A stretch of 64,000 nucleotides of DNA, taken from positions 1 to 64,000 of the forward strand of contig CAZZLW010000046.1 of the NCBI GenBank assembly GCA_964654605.1. The letters run 5' to 3'. The notes beneath the pieces were generated by a model. The model ran no database searches. It was not told the origin of the DNA and saw only the letters and a program-made list of their open reading frames with translations. The position numbers were made by a program, and so were the translations under genes. Positions within the stretch are counted from its first letter, which is position 1; each line of letters starts with the position of its first letter. Below, piece by piece: positions 16,908 through 27,800 of this stretch. The stretch comes from Raineya sp964654605. Its GTDB lineage: Bacteria; Bacteroidota; Bacteroidia; Cytophagales; Thermonemataceae.

Positions 16908-17477
16908 ATGAACAGCCTTGACCTTTTCATTCTCGTTCCTATTTTGTGGGGGGCTCATCGGGGCTATCAGTCGGGCTTGCTGATGAATGTGCTATCGCTT
17001 CTTTCTTTTGTTGCGGCAATTATTTTGGGTTTTAAGTTTTGGGTGGTTGCTCTCAAAATCTTAAAACCCCTAATGGGCGATATGTCGGAAAGTATTATGC
17101 CTTATGTGGCTTTTGTGGCTACTTTTGCTTTGTTTTTCTTTCTTGCCAATCGTTTTGCACGTTATCTGAAAAAAAGCATAGATACCACACTTTTGGGTAG
17201 TTTTGATAATTTGCTTGGAGCAGGTTTAGGAGGGTTGAAATTCGCTTTTGTCGTAAGTCTGTTTCTAATGATTTTCCATAAAATAGCTAACGAAACCACT
17301 TCCAACAAAGAATTGTTGCAGGGCAGTTTGCTGTATCCCGTGGTAGAGCCACTTGCCCCGTATGCGGTGAAAAATATCTCTTCGGTGGTTGCTTTTGGCG
17401 AAGATATTATCAAAGAAGCCAAAGAAATCATCAACGAAAAGCCCGCAGAAGCAAGTAAAAATAAAAAAACGCAATAA
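16908..17477 (+). CDS. CvpA family membrane protein
   Basis: A 189-residue inner-membrane protein with about four transmembrane helices. The family signature is visible in the N-terminal NSLDLFILVPILWGAHRGYQSG, then FVAAIILGFKFW and later LLGAGLGGLKFAFVVSLFLM. Homologues are needed for colicin V production in E. coli and have been linked to envelope stress. The C-terminus is a charged cytoplasmic tail. Its stop codon overlaps the ATG of the next gene (TAATG), which suggests translational coupling. Confidence 0.88.
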   Translation: MNSLDLFILVPILWGAHRGYQSGLLMNVLSLLSFVAAIILGFKFWVVALKILKPLMGDMSESIMPYVAFVATFALFFFLANRFARYLKKSIDTTLLGSFDNLLGAGLGGLKFAFVVSLFLMIFHKIANETTSNKELLQGSLLYPVVEPLAPYAVKNISSVVAFGEDIIKEAKEIINEKPAEASKNKKTQ

Positions 17478-18397
17478 TGATGAATGAGCCGTTATTATTT
17501 TCAATTCAGTCTTATCAGTATTTGCAAGAAAGACTTTTGGCACTTGGGGGTTTTCGTAGAGCAGAGGTAGAAGTTAAGATTTTCCCTGACGGAGAGCGTT
17601 ATCAACGCATACTTACCGAAGTGGAGGGAGAAAATGTTATTCTTTTAGGTGGAACGCCCACAGATACCGATACTTTGGAACTTTATGACTTGGCTTCGGC
17701 AATAGGAAAATATGGAGCAAAAAACTTGACCATCGTGATACCCTACTTTGGCTATTCTACTATGGAAAGAGCCGTAAAAAAAGGAGAGGTGGTTACGGCT
17801 AAAACTCGGGCAAAACTGCTTTCCTCTATTCCCAAAACAGGGAGCAGAATAACCTTTGTGCTAATGGATTTGCATACCGAAGGCTTACCGCATTACTTTG
17901 AAGGAGATGTGCAGTCAGTTCATTTGTATTGCAAAGAGGTAATTATGCAGGCTTGTGCAGAAATAGCAGGGAAAGACTTTATTTTAGCTTGTACAGATGC
18001 AGGACGAGCCAAGTGGGTAGAATCGCTTGCCAATGATATGGGAGTAAATGCGGCTTTTGTATTCAAAAGGCGAGTGAGTGGCGAGGAAACCGTAGTTACA
18101 GGGATTAGTGCTGATGTTACAGGTAAAGTAGTGGTTATCTATGATGATATGATACGCACTGGTGGTTCGCTTATCAATGCGGCAAGGTCTTACAAAGAAG
18201 CAGGAGCAAGTAAAATTTATGCGATTACTACTCACGGTTTATTTAATAACAATGCTTTGCAAAGATTGCAAGAAAGCGGTCTTTTTGAAAAAATCTATTG
18301 CACCGATACACACCCCAATAGCCAAAAGGAAGCTCGAAATCCATTTTTAGTGGTAAAAAGTGTAGCAGAAATTATCAAGAAAAGGGTTTTAGGGTAA
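17477..18397 (+). CDS. Divergent ribose-phosphate pyrophosphokinase (PRPP synthetase family)
   Basis: A 306-residue protein with the two-domain PRPP synthetase layout. FPDGERYQRI matches the canonical F.DGE ATP-binding region. PYFGYSTMERAVKKGE replaces PYFGYARQDRK, DLHTEGLPHYFEG replaces the DLHA.QIQGFF loop, FKRR is kept, and the PRPP loop reads VVIYDDMIRTGGSL instead of VDDMIDTAGT. The core residues for ribose-phosphate and pyrophosphate transfer remain, so activity is plausible. Departures at the allosteric and flexible-loop sites set it apart from the housekeeping enzyme. A standard prs may exist elsewhere. Last gene of the yqeY-cvpA run; it overlaps the convergent membrane-protein gene by 9 bp. 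Confidence 0.8.
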   Translation: MMNEPLLFSIQSYQYLQERLLALGGFRRAEVEVKIFPDGERYQRILTEVEGENVILLGGTPTDTDTLELYDLASAIGKYGAKNLTIVIPYFGYSTMERAVKKGEVVTAKTRAKLLSSIPKTGSRITFVLMDLHTEGLPHYFEGDVQSVHLYCKEVIMQACAEIAGKDFILACTDAGRAKWVESLANDMGVNAAFVFKRRVSGEETVVTGISADVTGKVVVIYDDMIRTGGSLINAARSYKEAGASKIYAITTHGLFNNNALQRLQESGLFEKIYCTDTHPNSQKEARNPFLVVKSVAEIIKKRVLG

Positions 18398-19882
18398 TTT
18401 TTTCAGAGCCAGTTGCCACTTTCGTTTTTGCAAACCTTCACTTATTTCAAAAGCCTTTCGGAAACTGGTACGATTGTACTCAACAAGTTCTAAACTCAAA
18501 AACGGATTACAAAGGCTTTTTTCCTCAAAATAGTAGTCATATTTGCATTTTTTTAGGCTTATCAAAGAATAATGCAGAGAGATTTCGCCGTAACTATCGT
18601 AAAGCAGAAACTTTTTCCCCGTATAACTTTGAAATTTTAGGGTATCAGAGGCTTCCCGCAAGATTTCTAATTTGATGTTACTATCCAAAAACGGATAAAT
18701 TCCTATTCCCAAAGTTGTAAAAACTACTTCTGCCTGCTCTTTTTTGAGTATGGAGGCTACTTGTGGGTAACTTGTTTGGCTGTAAGGATAAACTTTTTCC
18801 CAAATAATTTTTATTTGCCAAAAAATCAGAACGATTGCCGCTATCAGATAGAAACTTGGCTTTTTCCATTTTTCAAGGAAAAAAAATTGAAGTTGCTTTA
18901 TGCCAAGCAAATACAAAAGTGGAAAGACAAAAATAAGACCGCGAGGAGCTTTGGGCAATAGAAGCATTACCAAATAAGTAAGCAGGGCAGTCCAAGCTAT
19001 CAGACGCCAAAGAATAGTGTAATTAGACGGAAACCTTAAAATATTTCTCATTTGCCAAATACCCAAAAGCATCAGTGCTATATTTTCAAATTCTGCTAAA
19101 TATTGAAAGTAAAAACGACCATTGAAAGGGTGAGCAGTAGTTTCTTGGGCGTTCGCCACTATACCTATAATAGTAGCAGGATACTTATACCAAGGCAAAC
19201 CCGCGATTATTCCCACAAGCATAAATAAGGCAATTATGCCACAAAAGCCTATCAATATTTTCTTGAAAAATTCCCAACTAAAAGAGATTGCGTAACCTTT
19301 TCTATTGAAGGTAATAAGCAGTGCCATAAAAGTAAGTGGCACAATGGCTTTGTAGTTGGTAAGGAGCAATAAACTTGCTACTACGCCTATCAGCCAAGCA
19401 GAAGCCCAAAAAGTTTTTCTTTGGTCTAAAAAACTTTGTATTTGCCCCCAAAGCAAAGCTGAAAAAAATAATCCAAGTGTTTCAATGCTTAAAGTTCGGC
19501 TGTACGATACTGCAAAAAAGGCAGTGCCTAATAAAAGATATGTAATGGCATTGTAAGGCTTTTTTATAGCGTCTTTCAGCAATAATCTAACCCAAAGTAG
19601 GGAGGCAAAAACGCCTAATAAGGCATTGATAGAAAGCAGAAACCAAAAATTGGGGTAAATGAGGTAAAAAGGCAAAAAAAATACGTATAACACAGGTGAG
19701 GCGTGGTGGAAAAAGTTGTGAAAATTGCCACGTGCAAGTTCTTGAATGGTTTGATAGTTTTTTACAGCATCGTAGTCGAAAGGGGCAGAAGAGATGAGTT
19801 GGTAATTATAGATAAAAATTAAAAATACAGCGGAGTTAAGCCCAATAAGAATAGGAGCAAGGTTTTTATTGTTCCGACACAT
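18389..19882 (-). CDS. Polytopic membrane protein, GT-C glycosyltransferase-like
   Basis: A 497-residue protein from the ATG giving MCRNNKNLAPILIG; an in-frame ATG 18 codons upstream is possible, but it would push into the region needed by the divergent transporter gene. It has about ten hydrophobic segments, a long loop after the first helix containing DYDAVKNYQTIQELARGN, and a soluble C-terminal tail of about 130 residues. The early acidic loop after TM1 and the topology resemble the PMT/ArnT (GT-C) superfamily, which transfers sugars from lipid carriers. This is topology-based and the exact family is not certain. It is convergent with, and overlaps, the prs-like gene. Confidence 0.65.
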   Translation of the reverse strand: MCRNNKNLAPILIGLNSAVFLIFIYNYQLISSAPFDYDAVKNYQTIQELARGNFHNFFHHASPVLYVFFLPFYLIYPNFWFLLSINALLGVFASLLWVRLLLKDAIKKPYNAITYLLLGTAFFAVSYSRTLSIETLGLFFSALLWGQIQSFLDQRKTFWASAWLIGVVASLLLLTNYKAIVPLTFMALLITFNRKGYAISFSWEFFKKILIGFCGIIALFMLVGIIAGLPWYKYPATIIGIVANAQETTAHPFNGRFYFQYLAEFENIALMLLGIWQMRNILRFPSNYTILWRLIAWTALLTYLVMLLLPKAPRGLIFVFPLLYLLGIKQLQFFFLEKWKKPSFYLIAAIVLIFWQIKIIWEKVYPYSQTSYPQVASILKKEQAEVVFTTLGIGIYPFLDSNIKLEILREASDTLKFQSYTGKKFLLYDSYGEISLHYSLISLKKCKYDYYFEEKSLCNPFLSLELVEYNRTSFRKAFEISEGLQKRKWQLALKKLP

Positions 19883-19954
19883 AATTTTGCAAAAATTTCT
19901 TGGATTTTGTGTGATTTTTTTGTTAAATTTAGCCAAAATTACACCACAAAACTA

Positions 19955-22900
19955 ATGAAAAAACTTTTACTCAAATTGCTTAATATTGAAAAAAGCGAAT
20001 TTACGCAAGTAATTTTGCTTTTACTTTTAGGCTTTTTGATAGGAGTTTTTATTGCTACTTACGATGTAGCCTCAATGACACTTTTCTTGCAGAATTGGGA
20101 CGAAGATACTTATTTGCCTATTGTAATTATTGCTACGGGTATTATCGGTATAATAATCACTTATACATTTTCTTTTTTGCAAAATCGGATAGCTTATCCT
20201 TCGCTTTCTATTGCTACTTTGTTTATTTTGCTTGCTATTATAGCCCTTATACGTTTGAGTTTTGGTGTAGTGGAAGAAACTGATTTGAAACGAAAAATTA
20301 TTTTTGCTTCATTGGTGCTTATGGGTCCTATTGATGCCCTGCTTGCACTTGTGTTTTGGGGAACTTTGGCACGTATTTTTACGCTCAAACAGCAAAAAAG
20401 AATAGTAGGAGGGGTAGATATTGGGAAAGGGCTTGCGGCTTTGGTTACATTCTTTGCTATTCCTCTGTTTTCGGCTCTTGTTCCTGCTACCGAAGATTTG
20501 ATTGATATAACGTTTATAGCAGGTATTTTAATCATCATTGCTTATTTTTCTCTCATATTAGCCTCTCCTACAATTAGTTTTGGAAAACTCAAACGCATTG
20601 AAGGGCAAACAGGGCGTTTTGGTATCAGAAAAATGTTCCGCCATCGTTATATTGTGCTTATGGCGGGCTTTGTAGTGATAGCCACGATTGCTCATCAGTT
20701 TGTAGATTATTCCTTTCTGAATGTGGTGGGTAAGCAGTACCCTGCCGAACGCGATTTGCAAAATTTTATTGCTGTTTTTGAAGGAGTTGTTATTTTCTTT
20801 GCCCTTGCGATACAAATTTTTGCAGTAGATAAAATCATAGAGCTTTACGGCACACGAGTAGCACTTCTTATCAATCCTTTATTGCTTTTAGGGCTGACTG
20901 CTATCGCAATTTTTATTGGCATTTTTTCAGGATTTGAAACCACTGCCGATGGTACAGGTAGTTTTGTGCTATTTTTCTTGGCGATTTCTTTGAGCAAGCT
21001 GTTTTCTGCTTCTTTGAAAGAATCAATGGACGATGCGGCTTTCAAGATGTATTATTTCCCGATTGATTCTCGGGTGCGTTTAGATGTGATTAGCCGAATG
21101 GACGGGATTGTGAAAGTAGGAGCAGGACTTATTGCGGGGGTACTATTGTTTGTTATTCAGTATTTCCACTTTTCTAATCTATTGCTATTTTCTATTTTGC
21201 TCTTGCCTATTGCCGCCTTGTGGGCTTACGACACCAACAAAATGTACGTAGGCTACAAAGATACACTTCGCCAGACACTGGTAAGCTCTAAAAGCAAAAT
21301 TTCGGAAACGGCTCTTAGCGAGCAATCTTTGGATAAAATGTTGCAAAAAGAATTGGAAGCTCCCCAACCCGAAAGGCAACTTTTTGCTCTAAAACTTTTG
21401 GAAAGATTAGAACCCACGTTGTTTGAAGAGGCTTTGGTACAATTTGCTAAATCGGAAAGAGATACTATTGTAAAAAAGTTTGCTTTGAGCAAAATAGAGG
21501 ATTTGACAATCACCCCCGATGGGCTTGTATCCAAAGAGAAAACATCTTTTAATATTAAAGAACTGCATCAAAAAGCAAAATCCAAGCAGGTGCAAGAGCG
21601 TTTGTGGGTTGCCAAGAAATTGCCCGAGTTAGTTAGCTCTGAAACAGAGTATTTGCTTTTAGAACTCTTACGCGATTCGGATATGCGAGTGCGTATGTAT
21701 GCGGTGCTGGCTTGCCGTAAAATACAAAAGCCCGAAACTTGGAGTATTTTAATAGACCTGCTTGCTTCGCCTATATATGCCAATGCCGCCGCCGCCGCAC
21801 TTATTACCGCAGGAGATAAAGCTATTCCTACTATGGAAGCCGCTTTTCATAAGTCGGGACAGGACTTGGAAATTATGCGTAGAATTGTAGAAATATACGG
21901 CAGAATAGGCTCGGATAGGGCTTTAGAAATGCTTTGGGCTAAAATCAATTTTCCTGATGCCGAGATTGTAGAGCAAATACTTTTTGCATTCAGCTATAAC
22001 CAAATTCGGGTACCTACGGAAAAAACGGCTTTTATCAATCATATTATTGAAATTGAAATTAGTGATGCGGCTTGGGATATTGCGGCTCTGCTAGAAATAA
22101 AGAAAAATAAGCATACGCATTACTTGCGAAAATCTTTGCAAGATGAAATTCAGTATAATTTTGAAGGAATTTTTACCCTTCTTTCGCTTATCTATGAGCC
22201 ACAGTCGGTACAGCTTGTCAAGCAAAATCTTGAAAGTGATTCGGCTGACGCTCACGTCTTTGCTATTGAGCTAATGAATGTTTTTTTGGCAGACGAACTG
22301 AAACCCAAACTTTTTCCACTTTTTGAAGATTTATCTGACGAGGAAAAAATAGAACGCCTACAAGAATTTTTTCCAAGGGAGCGTTTTGGCTCTGTGGAGG
22401 TACTAAGACACCTTATCAGCAGGGATTACTCCTATACCAACCGCTGGACACGCTCTTGTGCGATGTACGCATTGGGTTTTGAAGAAGATTTGAATGACTT
22501 TGAGGAACTGGTTGCTAATCTTTTCCACCCTGACCCGCTACTGCACGAAACTGCCGCTTGGGCTATCTGCCAGCACAACCCCAAAATTTATGAAAAAGTA
22601 AAACATAGATTGCCTTCTGAAAATGCAAGCAATATTGATATGGTCTTGGAAAAGGTTTTTAGTAAGGAAAAAAACTACCTGATGCCCTTGCGATTGCAAA
22701 AAACTATGTTCTTGAAAGATATTGATTTTATGCAAAATGTTCCTTCGGATATTGTTTCTGAAATGGTAGAGCTTATCCAAGAAAAGCACTTCAAAACAGA
22801 TACATTATGGATAGAAAATGGAGTATTGCTGAATGCCCTTCCGATTGCAGTGGTAGCAGAAGGTAGAATAGAACACTATCAAAATGGGGTACTTATCAAT

Positions 22901-23110
22901 GCTTACAATACTCGCGAATTTTTTGGACACTTATTTTTAGGTGAAAACGAGCATTTTGAAGGAGAGTGTAGAGTAGTGGCGGGAACTACTCTATACGAAA
23001 TTGATAAAGACCTATTTTATACAATGATACAAAAAAACCACGAGTTTGCAAGAGCGTTCATTGATGCTGTGGCACGAGAGCTAATGCCTACTGCTATCAG
23101 GAAAAAATAA
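19955..23110 (+). CDS. MFS/nucleotide-transporter-like protein fused to HEAT repeats and a cyclic-nucleotide-binding domain
   Basis: A 1051-residue fusion, starting at the ATG of MKKLLLKLLNIEKSEF. Residues about 10-440 hold roughly twelve transmembrane helices. The region FWGTLARIFTLKQQKRIVGG followed by DIGKG resembles the ADP/ATP-translocase-like (TLC) and MFS group. Residues about 470-830 are helical HEAT-like repeats (for example LLLELLRDSDMRVRMYAVLA). Residues about 915-1040 resemble a cNMP-binding beta-roll (LKDIDFMQNVPSDIVSEM, then FGHLFLGENEHFEGECRVVAG), with a CRP-like fold but without a textbook phosphate-binding cassette. The protein may be a transporter gated or scaffolded from the cytoplasm by a nucleotide. 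The substrate is unknown. It is divergent from the GT-C-like gene. Confidence 0.78.
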   Translation: MKKLLLKLLNIEKSEFTQVILLLLLGFLIGVFIATYDVASMTLFLQNWDEDTYLPIVIIATGIIGIIITYTFSFLQNRIAYPSLSIATLFILLAIIALIRLSFGVVEETDLKRKIIFASLVLMGPIDALLALVFWGTLARIFTLKQQKRIVGGVDIGKGLAALVTFFAIPLFSALVPATEDLIDITFIAGILIIIAYFSLILASPTISFGKLKRIEGQTGRFGIRKMFRHRYIVLMAGFVVIATIAHQFVDYSFLNVVGKQYPAERDLQNFIAVFEGVVIFFALAIQIFAVDKIIELYGTRVALLINPLLLLGLTAIAIFIGIFSGFETTADGTGSFVLFFLAISLSKLFSASLKESMDDAAFKMYYFPIDSRVRLDVISRMDGIVKVGAGLIAGVLLFVIQYFHFSNLLLFSILLLPIAALWAYDTNKMYVGYKDTLRQTLVSSKSKISETALSEQSLDKMLQKELEAPQPERQLFALKLLERLEPTLFEEALVQFAKSERDTIVKKFALSKIEDLTITPDGLVSKEKTSFNIKELHQKAKSKQVQERLWVAKKLPELVSSETEYLLLELLRDSDMRVRMYAVLACRKIQKPETWSILIDLLASPIYANAAAAALITAGDKAIPTMEAAFHKSGQDLEIMRRIVEIYGRIGSDRALEMLWAKINFPDAEIVEQILFAFSYNQIRVPTEKTAFINHIIEIEISDAAWDIAALLEIKKNKHTHYLRKSLQDEIQYNFEGIFTLLSLIYEPQSVQLVKQNLESDSADAHVFAIELMNVFLADELKPKLFPLFEDLSDEEKIERLQEFFPRERFGSVEVLRHLISRDYSYTNRWTRSCAMYALGFEEDLNDFEELVANLFHPDPLLHETAAWAICQHNPKIYEKVKHRLPSENASNIDMVLEKVFSKEKNYLMPLRLQKTMFLKDIDFMQNVPSDIVSEMVELIQEKHFKTDTLWIENGVLLNALPIAVVAEGRIEHYQNGVLINAYNTREFFGHLFLGENEHFEGECRVVAGTTLYEIDKDLFYTMIQKNHEFARAFIDAVARELMPTAIRKK

Positions 23111-23279
23111 GATAATGTGAGTTACAAGATTAAAATTTTGATTTACAGTTTTTTAATATTAAGGGCTTTAGCTACAAGGAAACAAGATTTAGAATATTGG
23201 ATATTTAGGATAAGTAAAACTTTTGAATCGTTGTATTTTAGAACGTAATAGCCATTTTTTCTACGTTAATAAACTATTT
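23111..23279 (+). other. Intergenic region with weak repeat similarity
   Basis: An A/T-rich spacer after the transporter gene. It contains CTACAAGGAAACAAGATTTA, which resembles the core of the interspersed 3'-flank repeats, again downstream of a stop codon and in the same direction. The rest does not align well. No gene or convincing promoter is seen. Confidence 0.4.
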
Positions 23280-24731
23280 ATGAGTAACTATGCCTACGAT
23301 ATTTACCTAAACTATTCGCCCAAAGATAATACCGATGGTTGGGTAGAAAGATTTTTGAAGGTTTTGGAGCAAAGTTTGCTACAACTTTCGGGAACTATAC
23401 GCATTTTACGTTATGCCAATGGAGAAAGTCCTACGTCTCATACGCTTTCGCAAGTAGCTATAATGCTATGTGTAGTTTCGCCCAACTTTAATAATGATAA
23501 AAATTGTATAGAAGACCTTGATAATTTCTTGCAAAGTGCTTCATTAAAAAAAGAAAGGCATTTATTAAAAATATTCAAACTACCTACCCCAATACACCTT
23601 CAACATTCGGCTTTGCAAAATTTATCTGCTCACCATTTCTACAAAGAACAAGAAGGAGAGTTTGTACCTATTCAAGATTTCTTTGGAAAGGAAACAGAAA
23701 AAATCTTTTGGGTGCAAATTTTAGATTTAGCACAAGAGATATACATAGGCTTACAAAAATTGCAGCAGCGAAAAGATTTTATCCAAAAAACAACTCTCCA
23801 GGCTTCCAAAGTTGTGTTTTTGGCTCATACTACCGAAGATTTACAAATAGAAAGAAATTTGCTTAAAAGAGAGTTGCAGAAATGGGGTTGTTTGGTTTTG
23901 CCCCAAGAAAACTTACCTCAAAATCTATTAGAGCTTGAAAATCTCTTGAAAGCAGATTTGGAGAGAAGTGAGTTAGCTATTCATTTGATTGGCTCTAAAT
24001 ACGGAGAACCTTTGCGGGAAGAAGGAGTATCTTTGGCTGAATTGCAAAATAATCTTTCCGCTGAGTATAATGCAATGCTTTTGGCTACAAAAAACTCTAT
24101 CTACGACTCTCGGAAAAATTTTATGCGAGTTCTTTGGATGCCCCTTCATTTGAAATTTGATAGCGAAAAACAAAGAGTTTTTGTAGATAATCTTACACAA
24201 GGAACAGAAGCGGCAGAAGCTACCGAAATTTTGCAAGTACCTTTAGAAGATTTGAAAAAAATGCTCAAAAAAATTTTGATTGAAAGCGAGCAAGAAGATC
24301 CACTGAATGTATTGAAGCACACTACCGATTTGGTAAAAAGTGAAGCCATTTATTTGATTTACGATTTAATTGATAAGGAAGATGCTCAAAAAATAGCTGA
24401 TTTTTTGAAAAATCAGGGTATTGAAGTGTTAGAACCATCTTTTAGCGATACTCTCGTAGATAGCAGAAAAACGCATATTCAAAACCTTATTGTTTGTAAA
24501 GCCGCTTACATTTATTATGGTAAAATTAGTAGGCAATGGGTAGCAACTAAAATTTTAGACCTTCTGAAAGCCCCTGGATTTGGACGTGAAAAGCCCCTGC
24601 AACACAAGTTTGTGATAAGTAAATACGAATTCCAGCCTGATGAATTTATGCAGAGAAACCAGATTAAATCTATTATCCTAAAAGATAATCTATGGACGGG
24701 ACTGCTTGAAACCTTGCGAAGTATTCAATGA
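23280..24731 (+). CDS. Triple TIR/DUF4062-like domain protein
   Basis: A 483-residue soluble protein from the ATG giving MSNYAYDIYLNYSPKDN. It shows three successive alpha/beta modules with flavodoxin-like TIR character. Module 1 (about 1-160) has YDIYLNYSPKD, WVERFLKVLEQ and a VVSPNFNNDKNCIEDL segment. Module 2 (about 175-350) begins KVVFLAHTTEDLQIERNLLK and has SELAIHLIGSKYGEP, as in DUF4062. Module 3 (about 355-483) begins EAIYLIYDLIDKEDAQKIA and contains AYIYYGKISRQWV. In module 1 the position of the catalytic Glu of NAD-cleaving TIRs (C..E) appears to be Asp, so that module may be a scaffold. There are no signal peptide or membrane segments. It precedes the giant secreted protein and the nSTAND-WD40 protein on the same strand, a plausible functional partner set. 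Confidence 0.7.
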   Translation: MSNYAYDIYLNYSPKDNTDGWVERFLKVLEQSLLQLSGTIRILRYANGESPTSHTLSQVAIMLCVVSPNFNNDKNCIEDLDNFLQSASLKKERHLLKIFKLPTPIHLQHSALQNLSAHHFYKEQEGEFVPIQDFFGKETEKIFWVQILDLAQEIYIGLQKLQQRKDFIQKTTLQASKVVFLAHTTEDLQIERNLLKRELQKWGCLVLPQENLPQNLLELENLLKADLERSELAIHLIGSKYGEPLREEGVSLAELQNNLSAEYNAMLLATKNSIYDSRKNFMRVLWMPLHLKFDSEKQRVFVDNLTQGTEAAEATEILQVPLEDLKKMLKKILIESEQEDPLNVLKHTTDLVKSEAIYLIYDLIDKEDAQKIADFLKNQGIEVLEPSFSDTLVDSRKTHIQNLIVCKAAYIYYGKISRQWVATKILDLLKAPGFGREKPLQHKFVISKYEFQPDEFMQRNQIKSIILKDNLWTGLLETLRSIQ

Positions 24732-24775
24732 GCAAGGGGAAAAGATTTTTTTCATAATACTGCATAGTCATCATT

Positions 24776-24783
24776 TACCTTTG
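24776..24783 (+). promoter_or_regulatory. Possible -7 box for the giant secreted protein operon
   Basis: TACCTTTG matches TAnnTTTG perfectly and lies 54 bp before the ATG. No convincing TTTG is seen at the -33 position, so this is tentative. Confidence 0.35.
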
Positions 24784-24837
24784 GGCAAGTAAGTGTATTA
24801 AGAAAAAATAAGTTTTCGCTTAAAACACCTAATAAGT

Positions 24838-27800
24838 ATGAAAAAACATGACTTTTTTTTGCGGTTAGTAGCTGTCTTGGCTGTCTTTGTATTCTGGGCG
24901 GCTCAGAGATGGATTTTTGATGTTACGCTTTCCAGCCCTTCTTTGCCTAACTTGTGTGTAGGAGGTGCTTATCAGACTTTGGGTAATATTGTTATTACAG
25001 AAGCCAATTTAGATGATTTTACCCAAACAGGTACGGGGCATTTTTTGCGTTTGCAGGTAGTAGGAGATTTTCAATTGGAACCGGGTATTGGTACAGCAAG
25101 CGTAAATGGAACAGGAGATTTAACCAATGTAAGCATCACCGTATCTCCTACGCAAATTGTCGTGTTTTATGATGCAAACAATGCAGGAACTAACCCCGAC
25201 ATTCTAACCATTTCGGGCATTAGAGTAAGGGCAATTACTTCGGCGGGTAGCGGCTCGCTTCAAATGAATGCAGGAACACCCATTGCGGGTATTACGATGG
25301 GAGTTACCAATTTAGCTACTTTTTCAAGCACTATGCCACCTGCTCTTACTTTTGATAACGGCAACGATCCCGATAAAATCATCTGCGAAGGGCAAAGTGT
25401 AACATTCACTGCCACAGGAGCTAGTTCTTATACTTTTTATGTAAATGGCAACCCTGTTGCGACCAACTTTACAGGAATTTATACAACCACTACCTTAGCC
25501 AATAACGATGTGGTAAGCGTAACAGGCACATCTGGGGCTTGTAGCACTACGCTTGTAGGCTCAGCTTATACCGTCAGAACCAACCCTTATGTAAGTTTGA
25601 TAAGCAATGATAGCGATAATATTATCTGCGAAGGGCAAAGCATTACTTTTACGGCTGTAAGCGATGGAACAAGTTTCGCTTTTTACAGAGGAGTTACTTT
25701 GCTTCAATCAGGACCAAGCAATACATACACCATAGCCTCACCTGCTCTTACCGACGCGGGGGCGTATAGCGTAATAGCTCTTAAAAATGGCTGTTCTACG
25801 ACTTCAAATGTTATCAATCTTACGGTAAATGCTTTACCTAATGTAGGCTATCAGACAACAGGAATGACTTTGGAGTTTCCTAATAGCGAAACCAATCCGC
25901 AACCTTTGCGAGATGGCGTAAATTTTGGCGGTACTTTAGATGGCAATCTCACGCCAAGTGGAGTAGGCACTTATTCAGGAGCAGGCGTGTTAGGTACAAG
26001 TTTTTACCCAAATGTGGCGGGTGTTGGTAGCCATTTGATAACTTATTCCTATACTGCTTCCAATGGTTGTACTTCCAGTGCTAGTATTACTATTCAAGTT
26101 TATAATGCCTCCAATCCAATTACGAATTTAACCAATCTTTATTGTGAGACAGATGGAGTTCAGCCACCTGCCCCGCTTACACTTTCTCCTAACTTGTCTG
26201 TTTTTACTTCTACAATGACTTTGGTTACTTATTTTCAGATAGGCTATTTTTACATTCCTGTAACTGCTACTTTTACACGATCAACTCCTTTGAAATATAC
26301 TTTTGTGGGAACAGCCTCAACTGCTATTTCTCCTACGCCGCCTCCTACGCCAATGGTAGAGCCAATGGGTGGATACTCTATCAATACTTCTCTGCTTCCG
26401 CTAAATATAAGTGTTGGTATTGGGGCAAGAGTAGAATATATTTGTACAGGTGGTGATTGTGGGGCATTTGGGACTACTTTGGGTGGGGTGTATAATATTA
26501 CTCGTTCTACTTCTACAAGACGTAAATCTAACCCTAATTTAGCTTTTACAGGAATAGCTCCCAACCAGCGTTTTTGTGCTACACCTGCTTCTATTTCTCT
26601 TGCCGCAACCAATACATTGCCTAATAGTACTGTGGAAAATATCCCTGCTAATGAAGGTACTTATTTAATCAGCCGCACACTCAATCCTCTTGATTTTGGA
26701 GTAGCTCCGAGTGCAGTGATTAACCCTACCACAAAAATATTTAATCCTGCCGCATTGCAAGGGGCAATTATTTCGGGTACTCCTGTACCTAACCCTATCA
26801 ATAGCTCTCAAACGTTTTATATTAAATTTAGATACACCGACTCGCAAGGTTGTACAGGAGAAAGCCCTGTAAAGCAATTTTTCTTAGACCCAATGCCCAT
26901 ACCTGCTTTTACAGGCTTACAACCTAATTACTGCGAAGGAAGTGCCACACTTAACCTCATTCCTTCATTCAACATCACTGATGAAATATTCAATCCTACC
27001 AATGGTTTTTTTGAGATATTAGATGCTTCTAATAATGTAGTACGCATTTTCCCTAATGGAGTAAATACGCTAAACTTGGATGCCCCTGCTTTGCCGCCTA
27101 ATGATGGCTACCGAGTGAGATACACCTATCAGACAAGCAGAGGCTGTACCGCCCAAAGTGCTACACAAATTTTCAATATAAAAGCTCTCCCCGTAGTTGC
27201 CTTTACAGGGGTGAATGATGGGGACGAATTTTGCCGAAATGCCTCCAACGTAACTTTACAGGGGGTTGTGAATGGTACTCCTAACCCGGGCGGGGTGTTT
27301 AGGATTAGACGTGTATCGCCTTCGCCTACTGCTTTTGAAAATTTATATGCAGATAGAACCTTCCGACCTACGCAACCACTGCCTTCACAGACAGGCTCTT
27401 TGCCCGGACTTTACGAGATAGAATATCGTTTTAGTCAAGGTTACCCTGGACCTATTTCTTGCGAAAATGTTACTTCTAAACAGGTGATTATTCACGATTT
27501 ACCGATACCAAATTTTGAGTTCCCAGTTGCTTACCAAACAAGCTCTACCACAGCATCTATTTGTAGAGACCAAAATACTATTACGCTTACTCCTTCGGTA
27601 AATGGTTTGCCTCCTGCTATGCCTATGAATGGGAGATTCAGGATAACCCGTATAGCTCCTACACCGCAAGCTCCTTTTGATATGGCTTTCGGGCTGAATA
27701 TCATAGATTTTGCTTCTCCGCAATTCAACATTCCTACTTTTACAACCGATGTCTATGTGTATGAAATTCAGTATTCTTATACAGATGCCAATAGCTGTAA

